A DNA stretch of 64,000 bases from contig NZ_CP124855.1 of the NCBI RefSeq assembly GCF_030012525.1, positions 2,046,001-2,110,000 on the forward strand, read 5' to 3'. Positions 33,709-43,500 of this stretch are shown piece after piece. The position numbers and the translations under genes are program-made. Below the pieces are notes generated by a model, which made no database searches, was not told where the DNA came from, and saw only the letters and a list, made by a program, of their open reading frames with translations. Positions within the stretch are counted from its first letter, which is position 1, and the number at the start of each line of letters is the position of its first letter. This stretch comes from Chryseobacterium gotjawalense. Lineage in GTDB: Bacteria; Bacteroidota; Bacteroidia; Flavobacteriales; Weeksellaceae.

Positions 33709-34683
33709 ATGAAAAAGTATTTGATTATTACACTTGCATTCTTTGCATTATCTGCCTGCAACAAACAACAGGATTTAGCATTGAAAAGTGCAGATAAAGA
33801 TTATATCCTGAAGGTAGCCAACGAAAAATTCGAAAAGAAAAAGTGGAAAGACGCTTTGGCTTTGTACGAAAGGCTTTCGAATCTGGTAGCAGGAACGGAT
33901 GACGCACCAAACGTCGTTTATAATTCTGCGTATGCCAACTATTACGATAAGAACTACAAGCTGGCCGGACACCAGTTCAAAAACTTTTCGGTAACATTCC
34001 CGCAAGACAAGCGCGCAGAAGATGCGGCTTACATGTCGGCATTATGTTATTATGAAGGAAGTATGGATTATAACTTAGACCAAACGAGCACGGATTTAGC
34101 AATTAATGAAATGCAGAATTTTCTAAATAACTATCCGAATTCTGACCGATCCAAAAATATCAATCAATTAATTGATGAGTTAACCTACAAATTAGAGTTC
34201 AAGGCTTACGAAAACGCGAAGCAATATTATAAAATGGCTGATTACAAAGCCGCGAGTACCGCTTTTGAAAATGTATTGGATGATTTCCCGAGTACGAAAC
34301 TGCGTGCTAAAATCTACGATTACATGTTGAAATCGAAATATGAATTAGCCGTTAATTCAATTTACAGCTTAAAGAAAGACCGTATTGAAAGTGCATTGGC
34401 GTTTACCAAACAAATCGAAAGAGAGGTACCGGGAACCGATAATGCAAAGACTGCTGCAGATCTTCGAAACAAATTATTAAAAGAAAAAGAAACATTTGCT
34501 GAACTTGAGAAAAAAGTAGAAGCACGAAATAAGGAACTCAAAGATAAACAACGAGCAGAGGAAGCAAAAATCAACGCGGAGAAAGACCTGCGTGAGGCAG
34601 CAAAGGAAGCTGAACAAACGAAAAGAGACAGCGCTGCTTTGGCAACTCCTGCTCCTGCGGCCACTTTCAAAATCAAAAAGTAA
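33709..34683 (+). CDS. bamD: Outer-membrane assembly lipoprotein BamD
   Basis: Lipoprotein of the BAM complex inserting beta-barrel proteins, 324 residues. From the ATG at 33709 it has signal MKKYLIITLAFFAL and lipobox LSAC. Five TPR-like repeats follow (KKWKDALALYERLS, YKLAGHQFKNFSVTFP, YKAASTAFENVLDDFP). The C-terminal ~70 residues are a charged coiled coil with an Ala/Pro tail, longer than in proteobacterial BamD. The extended frame from 33655 overlaps the promoter box and is rejected. It leads the bamD-rpoZ-coaBC-DUF4835-recN block. Confidence 0.9.
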   Translation: MKKYLIITLAFFALSACNKQQDLALKSADKDYILKVANEKFEKKKWKDALALYERLSNLVAGTDDAPNVVYNSAYANYYDKNYKLAGHQFKNFSVTFPQDKRAEDAAYMSALCYYEGSMDYNLDQTSTDLAINEMQNFLNNYPNSDRSKNINQLIDELTYKLEFKAYENAKQYYKMADYKAASTAFENVLDDFPSTKLRAKIYDYMLKSKYELAVNSIYSLKKDRIESALAFTKQIEREVPGTDNAKTAADLRNKLLKEKETFAELEKKVEARNKELKDKQRAEEAKINAEKDLREAAKEAEQTKRDSAALATPAPAATFKIKK

Positions 34684-34687
34684 TCCG

Positions 34688-34695
34688 TATATTTG
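34688..34695 (+). promoter_or_regulatory. Candidate -7 box for rpoZ
   Basis: TATATTTG matches TAnnTTTG, 29 bases before the rpoZ start and just after the bamD stop, so rpoZ may have its own promoter within the block. Confidence 0.4.
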
Positions 34696-34724
34696 CAAAC
34701 TCCAATTATAACAACTAACTGAAA

Positions 34725-35048
34725 ATGAGCGTAAAAGATTCTAAAGCCGAATTAAGTACAATAACTTACGATAGAGATAAAATCGAAGAAAACGTAGGTT
34801 CTATCTACGAAGCAATCGTAGTGATGGGTAAAAGAGCAGAGCAGATCAATGCAGAAATTCGCTCTGAACTCCATAATAAACTAGATGAATTTGCAGTGCA
34901 TAATTCAACTCTTGAAGAGGTTTTTGAAAATAAAGAACAAATCGAGATTTCTAAACATTACGAAAAACTTCCAAAACCAACTTCTATTGCAATTCAAGAA
35001 TGGTTGGATGACGAAATCTACTACAGAAAAACCGAAGAAAGAAACTAA
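34725..35048 (+). CDS. rpoZ: RNA polymerase omega subunit (Bacteroidota type)
   Basis: A 107-residue protein in the conserved flavobacterial position between bamD and coaBC. SIYEAIVVMGKRAEQINAE near residues 26-44 is the omega/RPB6 helix that clamps the beta-prime C-terminus. The C-terminal half (LPKPTSIAIQEWLDDEIYYRK) is the Bacteroidota extension. It is followed by a strong terminator, which separates it from coaBC. Confidence 0.85.
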   Translation: MSVKDSKAELSTITYDRDKIEENVGSIYEAIVVMGKRAEQINAEIRSELHNKLDEFAVHNSTLEEVFENKEQIEISKHYEKLPKPTSIAIQEWLDDEIYYRKTEERN

Positions 35049-35071
35049 TTATTTATTTCTTTAATTATTTT

Positions 35072-35105
35072 AAAAGTCACAGAACATCTTGTTTTTGTGG
35101 CTTTT
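35072..35105 (+). terminator. Terminator after rpoZ
   Basis: Ten-base stem AAAAGTCACA / TGTGGCTTTT with one G-T pair, about 25 bases after the rpoZ stop, followed by a TATATTT stretch; partially usable in both directions. Confidence 0.7.
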
Positions 35106-35183
35106 ATATTTAATATAGTCAATGGATTCAATTTAGTTCATAAAAATTTAAGTAAATTCGTTCAACTTTTAAAATTCTAATTA

Positions 35184-36380
35184 ATGAAACTTCAAGGTAA
35201 GAAAATCCTCATCTGTATTTCCGGCGGAATTGCCGCATACAAAATCAATTACCTCATCAGAGATTTCATCAGAAAAGGCGCGGAAGTTCAGGTTTTGATG
35301 ACGCCGTCTGCCGAACAGTTTGTATCGAAACTTACGCTTTCTACTCTTTCTAAAAATCCGGTTTACAGCAATTTTTATTCTGAAAACGGTACCTGGAACA
35401 ATCATGTGGAATTAGCGCTCTGGGCAGAGGTTATTATAATCGCTCCCTGCACTGCAAATACTTTATCAAAGATGGTTCACGGCCTGTGCGACAATTTAGT
35501 TTTAGCAACTTATATGTCGGCGAAATGTCCGGTTTTTATCGCGCCGGCGATGGACTTAGATATGTATCAGCATCCTTCCACGAAGCAGAATTTAGCGTTG
35601 GCTGAAGATTTCGGTCATCATATTATTCCAGCAGAAGACGGCGAATTGGCCAGTGGGCTTTCCGGACAAGGAAGAATGGCTGAGCCGGAAACCATCGCTC
35701 AGATTATTGAAGAATTCTTTGATTCAAATAAAAAATTTGCAGGCAAAACGGTTCTCATTACGGCTGGACCGACGTACGAAGCCATTGATCCCGTTCGGTT
35801 TATAGGAAATCATTCTTCCGGAAAAATGGGTTTTTCATTGGCTGAGGAAGCTGCCAACCGCGGAGCAAAAGTAATTCTGATCTCCGGACCGAGTTCTGAG
35901 AAAACAAATCACCAGGATATAGAAGTTCACCGCGTAACTTCTGCAAAAGAAATGTTTGCTAAAGTATTTGAATATTACGAAAATGCCGATATCGCCATTG
36001 CAAGCGCGGCTGTAGCAGATTATGCACCGAAAGAAATCGCTCAGGAAAAAATCAAAAAAAATGATGATTCCTTAACGATTGAACTGGTGAAAAATCCGGA
36101 CATTCTGAAAACAATGGGCGAAAGGAAAACCAAACAATTCCTGGTAGGTTTCGCACTGGAAACCCAAAATGAAGAAGAAAACGCCAAAGGAAAACTCCAC
36201 AAAAAAAACCTGGACATGATTATTTTGAATTCACTTCGCGATGAAGGTGCTGGTTTCAAAGGGAGAACCAATAAAATTAAAATCATCACAGAATCGTCGC
36301 TGACAGAATTTCCTTTAAAATCAAAAGAGGAAGTGGCCAGGGATATTTTAAATTTTGTGGAAGACCAGATGTTGAAATAA
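35184..36380 (+). CDS. coaBC: Phosphopantothenoylcysteine decarboxylase / synthase
   Basis: Bifunctional CoA-biosynthesis enzyme, 398 residues. The N-terminal flavin CoaC domain has GGIAAYK near residue 15, the substrate motif HVELALWAE (Asn/His region), and APAMDLDMY near residue 120 (PXMNXXMW-type motif). The C-terminal CoaB domain has TAGPTYEAIDPVRFIGNHSSGKMG from residue ~193 (in pieces TAGPTYEAIDPVR and NHSSGKMG) and AAVADYAP near residue 273. It has a separate 5' region after the rpoZ terminator and is followed by DUF4835 after 37 bases. Confidence 0.93.
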   Translation: MKLQGKKILICISGGIAAYKINYLIRDFIRKGAEVQVLMTPSAEQFVSKLTLSTLSKNPVYSNFYSENGTWNNHVELALWAEVIIIAPCTANTLSKMVHGLCDNLVLATYMSAKCPVFIAPAMDLDMYQHPSTKQNLALAEDFGHHIIPAEDGELASGLSGQGRMAEPETIAQIIEEFFDSNKKFAGKTVLITAGPTYEAIDPVRFIGNHSSGKMGFSLAEEAANRGAKVILISGPSSEKTNHQDIEVHRVTSAKEMFAKVFEYYENADIAIASAAVADYAPKEIAQEKIKKNDDSLTIELVKNPDILKTMGERKTKQFLVGFALETQNEEENAKGKLHKKNLDMIILNSLRDEGAGFKGRTNKIKIITESSLTEFPLKSKEEVARDILNFVEDQMLK

Positions 36381-36417
36381 TATCCTTAAATTTCCGTTTT
36401 CAAACTTTAATTTAATA

Positions 36418-37323
36418 ATGAAGAAACTTTCTACGATATTCATCATTCTGCTTTCCTTTAACTTAAGTTTTTCTCAGGAACTTTTGGCAAATGTGCAAGT
36501 CAACACCCAGCAGGTAAGCGGAAGCAATATGCAGGTTTATAAAACTTTAGAGAAAAATTTACGGGATTTCATCAACAATACAAGTTGGACAGGAAAGAAA
36601 TTACAGAACTTCGAAAAGATCAAATGTAATTTCGCCATCGTTATCAATGAAAAAACCGGCAGCAATAATTTCAAAGCAAGTATTGTGGTACAGGCGGTTC
36701 GTCCGGTTTTCAACACGACTTATGAAACGCCGCTTCTGAATGTAAACGATACCAACTTTAATTTTGATTATACCGAAAACGAAAACCTTGTTTTCAACGA
36801 AAGACAGTTCTCCGGCAAGAATTTGATTGATGTGATCAGTTTTTATGTTTACACTATTTTAGGTTACGATGCCGACAGTTTTAAAGTAAGAGGCGGACAA
36901 CAGTGGTTTGAAAAAGCACAAAAGATTTCGAACAATGCGCAGAACCAAAAATTCGCCGGTTGGTCTTTGATGGAAGGCACAAGAACGCGGGCGGCTTTGA
37001 TCGACAACATGTTGAAACCGGATCAGAATACGCTGCGAACCGTTTATTACACCTATCACCGTGCCGGTTTAGACAATCTCGGAAAGCAGGATCAGTCGTC
37101 CGGTAAAAAAATTATTGCAGACGCGCTGATGCAGCTGAAAGCCTACGAAAATAATTTTCAGATGAATTATCCTGTGAATATTTTTATTGATACCAAAAAA
37201 CAGGAAATTTTTGATATTTTTAATAACGGAAATAATACCAACGTCAATATGGCAGATTTAAAAGCACTTTTCAGCACATTATCTCCCAAAGACATTGACA
37301 GTAAATGGAATAAGTGGAAATAG
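36418..37323 (+). CDS. DUF4835 exported protein
   Basis: A 301-residue protein with signal peptide MKKLSTIFIILLSFNLSFSQ. ELLANVQVNTQQVSGSN is the typical start of DUF4835, and RDFINNTSWTGKK and GYDADSFKVRGG are further conserved parts. Its biochemical function is not known; the invariable placement between coaBC and recN is characteristic of flavobacteria, and a link to the envelope assembly genes upstream is plausible. Confidence 0.88.
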   Translation: MKKLSTIFIILLSFNLSFSQELLANVQVNTQQVSGSNMQVYKTLEKNLRDFINNTSWTGKKLQNFEKIKCNFAIVINEKTGSNNFKASIVVQAVRPVFNTTYETPLLNVNDTNFNFDYTENENLVFNERQFSGKNLIDVISFYVYTILGYDADSFKVRGGQQWFEKAQKISNNAQNQKFAGWSLMEGTRTRAALIDNMLKPDQNTLRTVYYTYHRAGLDNLGKQDQSSGKKIIADALMQLKAYENNFQMNYPVNIFIDTKKQEIFDIFNNGNNTNVNMADLKALFSTLSPKDIDSKWNKWK

Positions 37324-37502
37324 TTCCCAGTTTCATTTCACCTTAATTTAAAAGCAAACGTCAGGATTTCATTGTTAAAAATCTGCCAGGACCGCGATTT
37401 TAGGCATTTGCAATTTGCTTTTTGTATTTCATAATCTCTTTTAAAGTCTTAAATTTACAGTTCGAAGTTTGATATAAAACTTCCTAATTGATTTTTCAAA
37501 AT

Positions 37503-39152
37503 ATGCTTTCAAGAATATTCATTCAAAATTTCGCCCTTATTGATTCACTTGAAATCACTTTAAACAAAGGTTTACAGGTAATTACAGGCGAAACCGGTGC
37601 AGGAAAATCGATTATTCTGGGCGCGTTGCGTTTGATTTTGGGCGAAAGAGCCGATGTGAAATCGATCCAAAGTACTGAAGCCAAAAGTGTTGTTGAAGCC
37701 GAATTCATCATTAATGAAAATTTCAAAAATTTCTTTGAAGAAAATGATCTTGATTTTGAAATCAACACCGTTATCCGAAGAGAAATTTTGCCGACCGGAA
37801 AATCACGGGCGTTTATAAATGACGTTCCTGTTACTTTGGAAATACTGAAAAAACTTTCTGAAAAACTGATTGACATTCATTCTCAATTTGAAACTTCTAA
37901 TCTTTTTGATGAAGAATATCAGTTCCGAATGATTGATGGACTTTCGAAAAACAAAACATTACTTTTAAAATATCAAAAAGAATTTACCGCCTATAAAAAA
38001 CTGCTGCGGGACTTAGAAAACTTCAAAAAACAACTTTCAGAAGGCAATAAAGAAAGCGATTACAAAGGTTTTTTATTAGAAGAACTGTTAGAAGTTAATC
38101 TGGACGAATTCGATCTGGAAGATGTTCAGAACCAGTTAAGCAAACAAGAAAATGCAGAAACCATTATCGAAAATCTTTCGATGATTTTTAATAAAATCGA
38201 TGCGGAAGAAATCGGCGTTCTTGATTCTCTGCTTGACGTTAAAATGAGATTATCGAAAGTTGCTTCTTTATCGCACGAATATTCCCAACTTAATCAAAGG
38301 TTTGAAGAAACTTTTGTAGAGTTCAAAGACTTGCTTTTCGACCTTCAGAATGAGGCCGAGAAAATGGAAACCAATCCGGAAACGCTCGAGCATTTGAGTT
38401 CGCAGCTCAGTCGGATTAATTCTTTATTCCTGAAACATAAGGTAAATTCTGTAGAAGAATTAAAGCAAATTCGCGATCAGATTCAAAATGAACAGAGCGG
38501 TTTCGCAGATTTAGAATTTCTCATCAGCCAAACTGAGAAGGAAATAGAACTTACGGCGGAACATTTAGAAAAATCTTCTGCGGAATTATCACAGAACCGA
38601 AAAAAAGCAATTCCAAATTTCATTAATAAAACCGAGAAATTACTGCACCAATTAGGTTTGGAAAAAGCCAAAATAGAAGTGCAGTTAACCGATCTTGAAA
38701 ACTTCACTTCATTCGGGAAAGAAGGTATTCAACTGTTATTTCAGGCGAATTCGGGTTTCCCTTTAAAGCCAATTCAAACTGCAATTTCCGGTGGCGAACG
38801 TTCCCGGGTTATGCTTTCCATTAAAAAACTCATGGCTGAAAATTCTGAACTTCCGACTTTAATTCTGGATGAAATCGACACCGGAGTTTCCGGAAAAGTC
38901 GCGGAAGAAATCGGAAATGTGATGAAAGAAATGTCGGAGAATATGCAGTTGATCGTCATCAGTCATCTTGCACAGGTCGCTGCCAAAGGAAACAACAATT
39001 ACAAAGTCATCAAACGGGAAATTTCCGGTAAAACCCAAACGACGATTATTTCATTGAATCACGACGAGAAATTACAGGAAATCGCACAATTGCTTTCCGG
39101 CAGTAAAATTACCGATGCCGCAATTTCGCAGGCAAAAGAGTTGATGAAATAA
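37503..39152 (+). CDS. recN: DNA repair protein RecN
   Basis: SMC-like ATPase involved in double-strand break repair, 549 residues. Walker A GETGAGKSI is near residue 29, the long coiled coil occupies residues ~150-370, and the C-terminal ABC signature SGGERSRVML and Walker B LILDEIDTGVSG follow. The ATG at 37503 gives MLSRIFIQNFALID, the normal family start; a TTG five codons upstream is unlikely. Confidence 0.93.
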   Translation: MLSRIFIQNFALIDSLEITLNKGLQVITGETGAGKSIILGALRLILGERADVKSIQSTEAKSVVEAEFIINENFKNFFEENDLDFEINTVIRREILPTGKSRAFINDVPVTLEILKKLSEKLIDIHSQFETSNLFDEEYQFRMIDGLSKNKTLLLKYQKEFTAYKKLLRDLENFKKQLSEGNKESDYKGFLLEELLEVNLDEFDLEDVQNQLSKQENAETIIENLSMIFNKIDAEEIGVLDSLLDVKMRLSKVASLSHEYSQLNQRFEETFVEFKDLLFDLQNEAEKMETNPETLEHLSSQLSRINSLFLKHKVNSVEELKQIRDQIQNEQSGFADLEFLISQTEKEIELTAEHLEKSSAELSQNRKKAIPNFINKTEKLLHQLGLEKAKIEVQLTDLENFTSFGKEGIQLLFQANSGFPLKPIQTAISGGERSRVMLSIKKLMAENSELPTLILDEIDTGVSGKVAEEIGNVMKEMSENMQLIVISHLAQVAAKGNNNYKVIKREISGKTQTTIISLNHDEKLQEIAQLLSGSKITDAAISQAKELMK

Positions 39153-39165
39153 AAACTTTAAAGCA

Positions 39166-39362
39166 ATGGATTTTCTTTATGCCGGAGTTTTACTGTTTTT
39201 CGCGATCTATCTTCTTTTATTTTTATAAAAATAAAAAGAAAGACGGTTAAAGAAACTTCCAAGTTTAAAGTACCAAGTCCTGATGATTTAGGTGAACTTT
39301 TCCAATTGTACTTAACCCTAACGATTCTTGCTGGTTTCATAATTTATTTTATTTTTCGCTAA
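39166..39362 (+). pseudogene. Possible frameshifted small membrane-protein gene
   Basis: A frame from ATG 39166 encodes MDFLYAGVLLFFAIYLLLFL and stops at 39228. In another frame, sequence from about 39227 to 39362 reads IKIKRKTVKETSKFKVPSPD and then a second hydrophobic helix (YLTLTILAGFIIYFIFR). Together they look like one ~65-residue two-helix membrane protein broken by an indel near the T/A run at 39218-39236. Neither piece alone is a convincing gene. This could also be chance; composition and continuity are the only evidence. Confidence 0.35.
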
Positions 39363-39413
39363 TTTATCTGTAACATTTTGCTTATTTTTAGACTCATCCT
39401 AAAAAGTAAGACT

Positions 39414-40880
39414 ATGTACTGGAGACTTCTACAACTTGAATTCAAAAATTTTATACGGAATCCACAATTCGGTGCCAATCTCGCAATGAAGATTCTGATG
39501 TTTTTCGGAATGGCCTATTTCAGTGCGATATTCGCAGCATTGCCTTTTATACTTTATTTCTTTGCCAAGGAAAAATTACATGCAGATCCAATTCTTCTCT
39601 TCAGCAAATACTTTATTTATTATTGGGCGTTTGATTTATTAATCAGGTATTTCATGCAGCAAATGCCGACGCAGAACATTAAACCTTTTCTCACTTTAGG
39701 AATTACCAAGAAAAAACTGGTAAATTATACCCTGTTGAAAATCCTTTTTAATTTCTTCAACTGGGGAAATCTTTTATTTCTTCTTCCGTTTGCCGGCCTA
39801 CTGATTTTCGATGGCGGTTACTCTGTAATTCATGTCATTCTGTTCACCATCGGGATTTTTGCAATTTTCTACTTTAATAATTTTCTCAATATTTTATTGA
39901 ATGGAAAAGATATCGTGGTGATTTCAGTTTTTGGATTGATGGCCGTCTCCGGAGCTTTAGAATACTATAAGATCATTGAACTTTCCCAATATTCTCAGAA
40001 AATATTTTATAGTTTTTATCAGTATCCGGGCGCTTTTCTGATCCCCGTGATGCTGGCAGCAGCAGTCGCTTATCTCGCTTATCAGGAAATTTACAAAAAC
40101 TTTTATCTGGACAAAGGGCTTGAATTAAAAGTCGCCGAAGGAAAAACCGAAAACATCGCTTTTCTTAACCGTTATGGCGTAATGGGAACCTTCATTAATA
40201 ATGATATTCGTTTATTGAAGAGAAGCAAAGCCGCAAAATCTGCTGTAATAATGAGCATCTTCTTTTTATTTTACGGGTTATTGACCTTTTCAAAAGGTTA
40301 CGAAAACAGTTTCATGCAGTTATTTACCGGAATCTTTGTCACCGGTGGATTTATGCTCATGTTCGGTCAGCGCGTTCCAAGTTGGGACAGTTCTTATTAT
40401 CCGCTGATGATGACGCAAAACGTTCCTTACAAACAGTATTTAAAAGCAAAATGGGCTTTGATCGTCATGGCAATTTTCATTTCCATTATATTGTCTTCGG
40501 CTTATCTTTTTATCAGCTGGGAATTTTATCTCACCGTTCTTGCAGCAGGATTGTATAATCTGGGAGTGAATTCCTACATCACTTTATTGGCGGGAGCTTT
40601 TAATAAAAAACCAATCGACCTTAATTCTAAAGCGAAATCTTTCGGCGCAGGCGGCAATAATTTCAACATGAAAATTATGCTGCTCCTGCTTCCACAGATG
40701 ATTTTACCAATGGGCGTTTTTGCTGTTGCCAAATATTTCTTCGGAATTTATCCGGCGGTTGGGAGTTTGGCCATTTTGGGAATTATCGGTTTTATTTTGA
40801 GAGACAAAGTCTTCGATATTATTGTTAAAGTTTACAAAACCGAGAAATATTCAACGCTCGAAGCTTTTAAAAAAGTTTAA
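39414..40880 (+). CDS. DUF5687 family ABC-exporter membrane subunit
   Basis: A 488-residue inner-membrane protein from ATG 39414 (MYWRLLQLEFKNFIRNP, the usual DUF5687 start; a TTG frame 36 bases upstream is not favoured). About ten to twelve membrane segments in two halves. It is followed 27 bases later by an ABC ATPase, so the two probably form an ABC-2-like exporter. The substrate is unknown. Confidence 0.85.
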   Translation: MYWRLLQLEFKNFIRNPQFGANLAMKILMFFGMAYFSAIFAALPFILYFFAKEKLHADPILLFSKYFIYYWAFDLLIRYFMQQMPTQNIKPFLTLGITKKKLVNYTLLKILFNFFNWGNLLFLLPFAGLLIFDGGYSVIHVILFTIGIFAIFYFNNFLNILLNGKDIVVISVFGLMAVSGALEYYKIIELSQYSQKIFYSFYQYPGAFLIPVMLAAAVAYLAYQEIYKNFYLDKGLELKVAEGKTENIAFLNRYGVMGTFINNDIRLLKRSKAAKSAVIMSIFFLFYGLLTFSKGYENSFMQLFTGIFVTGGFMLMFGQRVPSWDSSYYPLMMTQNVPYKQYLKAKWALIVMAIFISIILSSAYLFISWEFYLTVLAAGLYNLGVNSYITLLAGAFNKKPIDLNSKAKSFGAGGNNFNMKIMLLLLPQMILPMGVFAVAKYFFGIYPAVGSLAILGIIGFILRDKVFDIIVKVYKTEKYSTLEAFKKV

Positions 40881-40907
40881 ATTCTACTAATTATTAATAT
40901 TCATACC

Positions 40908-41621
40908 ATGATTTCAATTCAAAATATATCTAAAGTTTACGGCAACAAAAAAGTTCTTCACATCGAAAACCTCAAAATTCCGAAAGGCGAAAGTTTCGGT
41001 TTGGTCGGTAATAACGGTGCCGGGAAAACAACGCTTTTCAGTCTTCTACTCGATTTAATTCAGCCTACGACAGGTTTTATAGAAATCGACGGCCATAAAG
41101 TCAACGAAAATGAAAACTGGAAAAAGAAAGTTTCTGCTTTTATTGACGACACTTTTTTGATCGGTTATTTAACTCCCGAAGAATATTTTTATTTTCTGGG
41201 CGAACTTCGCGGACAAAACAAAGCCAGCGTTGATGAATTTCTAAAACAGTTTTCGGATTTTTTCAATGGTGAAATTTTAAATGCTAAAAAATACGTGCGG
41301 GATCTCTCGAAAGGAAACCAGAAAAAAGTCGGAATTGTCGGCGCTTTGATCGGCACGCCGGAAATCATTGTTCTCGACGAACCTTTTGCCAATCTGGATC
41401 CTTCCACTCAAATTAAACTTAAAAAATTAATCAAAGACTGGTCGCAGAAAGAACAGGTAACCTTTTTAATTTCCAGCCACGATTTAGCGCATACGACAGA
41501 AGTCAGCAACAGAATCGTTTTATTAGACAAAGGTCAGATGGTCAAAGATATTATCACGGCGCCAGAAACTTTGCAGGAATTGGAAGATTTCTTCACCAGT
41601 TCGGTGGAAGTTTTTATCTAA
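40908..41621 (+). CDS. ABC transporter ATP-binding protein
   Basis: A 237-residue ATPase partner of the DUF5687 protein. Walker A GNNGAGKTT is near residue 35, signature DLSKGNQKK near residue 131, Walker B IIVLDEPFANLD near residue 152, and the switch histidine in LISSHDLAH near residue 185. After its stop codon the same frame stays open for 81 codons with protein-like content (see the next entry). Confidence 0.9.
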   Translation: MISIQNISKVYGNKKVLHIENLKIPKGESFGLVGNNGAGKTTLFSLLLDLIQPTTGFIEIDGHKVNENENWKKKVSAFIDDTFLIGYLTPEEYFYFLGELRGQNKASVDEFLKQFSDFFNGEILNAKKYVRDLSKGNQKKVGIVGALIGTPEIIVLDEPFANLDPSTQIKLKKLIKDWSQKEQVTFLISSHDLAHTTEVSNRIVLLDKGQMVKDIITAPETLQELEDFFTSSVEVFI

Positions 41622-41867
41622 ATTAGGCAAAAGCTGCCTAAACCGTCTGTTCCGGAAGATTTTCAGGACGAGATTATAAATTTTGATTTTAATGCGCTGG
41701 TAATTTTAGGCCAACATCCAGATTCGTATCGGATGGTGATCAATCGCTATGTTTTAAAAGATGATCGCATCAGCGTTTTCGTCAGGCGGGATTTCAGTAA
41801 TTATTTCAAAGACCGATATATCAAAAACGAAAAAGCTTTAATCATTGGTTTGGGGATTGGCTTATAA
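41622..41867 (+). pseudogene. Gene fragment without start codon, in frame after the ABC ATPase
   Basis: Directly after the ATPase stop codon the frame is open for 81 codons, beginning IRQKLPKPSVPEDFQDEI and containing NALVILGQHPDSYRM, RISVFVRRDFSNYFKDRY and a final EKALIIGLGIGL. Residue content looks like real protein, but no start codon exists near the beginning (first ATG near 41735). It is best read as the 3' end of a gene whose 5' part was lost, or as an extension of the ATPase broken by a nonsense change. I do not recognise the family. Confidence 0.55.
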
Positions 41868-41896
41868 AATTTCATTGACATTCCAAAACAACAAAG

Positions 41897-41926
41897 AATT
41901 CCGAGCGATTTGCCCGGAATTTTTTA
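41897..41926 (+). terminator. Terminator after the ABC gene region
   Basis: Stem AATTCCG / CGGAATT with an 11-base loop followed by a T-run. It closes the DUF5687-ABC unit after the gene fragment. Confidence 0.75.
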
Positions 41927-41963
41927 TTTTAAAATTGATATGGAAAATTGGTTATTATTATTT

Positions 41964-41985
41964 GCGTGGGAATAAATTCCCACGC
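41964..41985. repeat. Perfect 9-bp hairpin in the intergenic region
   Basis: GCGTGGGAA, TAAA, TTCCCACGC. No T-run follows, so it is not a simple terminator. The local GC content is higher than the surroundings, as in dispersed intergenic palindromes. Confidence 0.55.
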
Positions 41986-42103
41986 TGTGAAATCGGTCGT
42001 TCCTCCGGAACTCTCTTCACATTTTAAAATGTTAAAAGAAACTTTAACTAATCTTTTCGATGTCATATCTATTATCTATCCATCTATTATCTCTTCGTCT
42101 ATT

Positions 42104-43486
42104 TTAAACCATATCTTCCGGTTTCACCCATTCATCAAACTGTTCAGAAGTTAGAAGTCCTAAATTGATTGCTTCTTCCTTCAAAGTTGTTCCGTTTTTG
42201 TGAGCGGTTTTTGCAATTTTTGCGGCGTTTTCATAACCGATATGCGTATTCAAAGCGGTGACCAACATTAATGATTTGTCTACCAATTCTTTAATTCTCG
42301 GTTCATTCGGTTCAATTCCGACAGCACAGTGATCGTTGAAAGAAATACAGGCATCGCCCAACAATTGCGCAGATTGCAGAAAATTATACGCCATTACCGG
42401 TTTGAAAACGTTGAGTTCAAAATTCCCCTGCGTTCCGGCAAAAGAAATCGTGGTATCATTTCCTAAAACCTGCGCGCAAACCATGGTTATTGCTTCATTC
42501 TGCGTCGGATTTACTTTCCCCGGCATAATCGATGAACCCGGTTCATTTTCAGGAATATGAATTTCGCCAATCCCACTTCTCGGCCCCGAAGCGAGAAAAC
42601 GAATATCCTGCGCAATCTTATAAAGCGCTACCGCAAGCTGTTTCAGCGCGCCGTGACTTTCAACAATCGCGTCGTGAGCCGCTAAAGCTTCAAATTTATT
42701 CGGAGCCGTCTCAAACGAAAGTCCGGTAAATTCTGAAATATATTTCGCGACCAAAACATCATATCCTTTTGGTGTGTTCAATCCCGTTCCGACCGCAGTT
42801 CCGCCCAAAGCAATTTCCTGCAGATGTTCGAACGTATTGGTAATCGCTTTCATCGCATAATCTAGCTGCGCCACATAACCGGAAAATTCCTGACCAAGAG
42901 TCAATGGAGTTGCATCCATCAAATGCGTTCTGCCGATTTTTACAATGTTTTTGAAATTCTCTGCTTTTTCGTGCAAAGTATTTCTCAGCTTTTCAACTGC
43001 CGGCAAAGTATGTTCCACCACTTTCTTATACGCTGCAACGTGCATCGCTGTGGGGAAAGTATCGTTTGAACTTTGAGATTTATTCACGTCATCGTTGGGA
43101 TGAATTTCAGATTTCTCACCTAAAGTTCCGCCATTATTCACTTGAGCTTTATTTGAAATCACCTCATTAACATTCATGTTCGACTGCGTTCCAGAGCCGG
43201 TTTGCCAAATCACCAGCGGAAACTGCCCGTTTAGTTTACCTTCTAGAATTTCATCACAAACCTTCGCAATCATATCTCTTTTTTCAATAGAAAGTACGCC
43301 CAATTCAGCATTCGTGTAAGCGGCAGCTTTTTTAAGATACGCAAATGCTTCGATAATTTCATGCGGCATCGAAGCTTCCGGACCGATTTTAAAATTATTT
43401 CTGGAACGCTCGGTTTGCGCGCCCCAAAATTTATCTGCAGGCACCTGCACATCGCCCATCGTGTCTTTTTCTGTTCTGTAATTCAT
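42104..43486 (-). CDS. fumC: Fumarate hydratase, class II
   Basis: Oxygen-stable, cluster-free TCA-cycle fumarase, 460 residues. Signatures are [17 protein letters not shown] near residue 96, the [11 protein letters not shown] motif near residue 136, [10 protein letters not shown] near residue 183, and the fumarase/aspartase signature [11 protein letters not shown] near residue 314. It is convergent with the ABC unit. A second, class I fumarase gene lies 1.8 kb away, beyond the DUF4143 gene. Confidence 0.93.
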   Translation of the reverse strand: MNYRTEKDTMGDVQVPADKFWGAQTERSRNNFKIGPEASMPHEIIEAFAYLKKAAAYTNAELGVLSIEKRDMIAKVCDEILEGKLNGQFPLVIWQTGSGTQSNMNVNEVISNKAQVNNGGTLGEKSEIHPNDDVNKSQSSNDTFPTAMHVAAYKKVVEHTLPAVEKLRNTLHEKAENFKNIVKIGRTHLMDATPLTLGQEFSGYVAQLDYAMKAITNTFEHLQEIALGGTAVGTGLNTPKGYDVLVAKYISEFTGLSFETAPNKFEALAAHDAIVESHGALKQLAVALYKIAQDIRFLASGPRSGIGEIHIPENEPGSSIMPGKVNPTQNEAITMVCAQVLGNDTTISFAGTQGNFELNVFKPVMAYNFLQSAQLLGDACISFNDHCAVGIEPNEPRIKELVDKSLMLVTALNTHIGYENAAKIAKTAHKNGTTLKEEAINLGLLTSEQFDEWVKPEDMV

Positions 43487-43500
43487 TGTTTTATTTTTTT

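Noticed and set aside
37324..37502. Terminator in the DUF4835 - recN gap
   Set aside because: The complementary AGCAAA/TTTGCT arms are over 60 bases apart; too weak to call.
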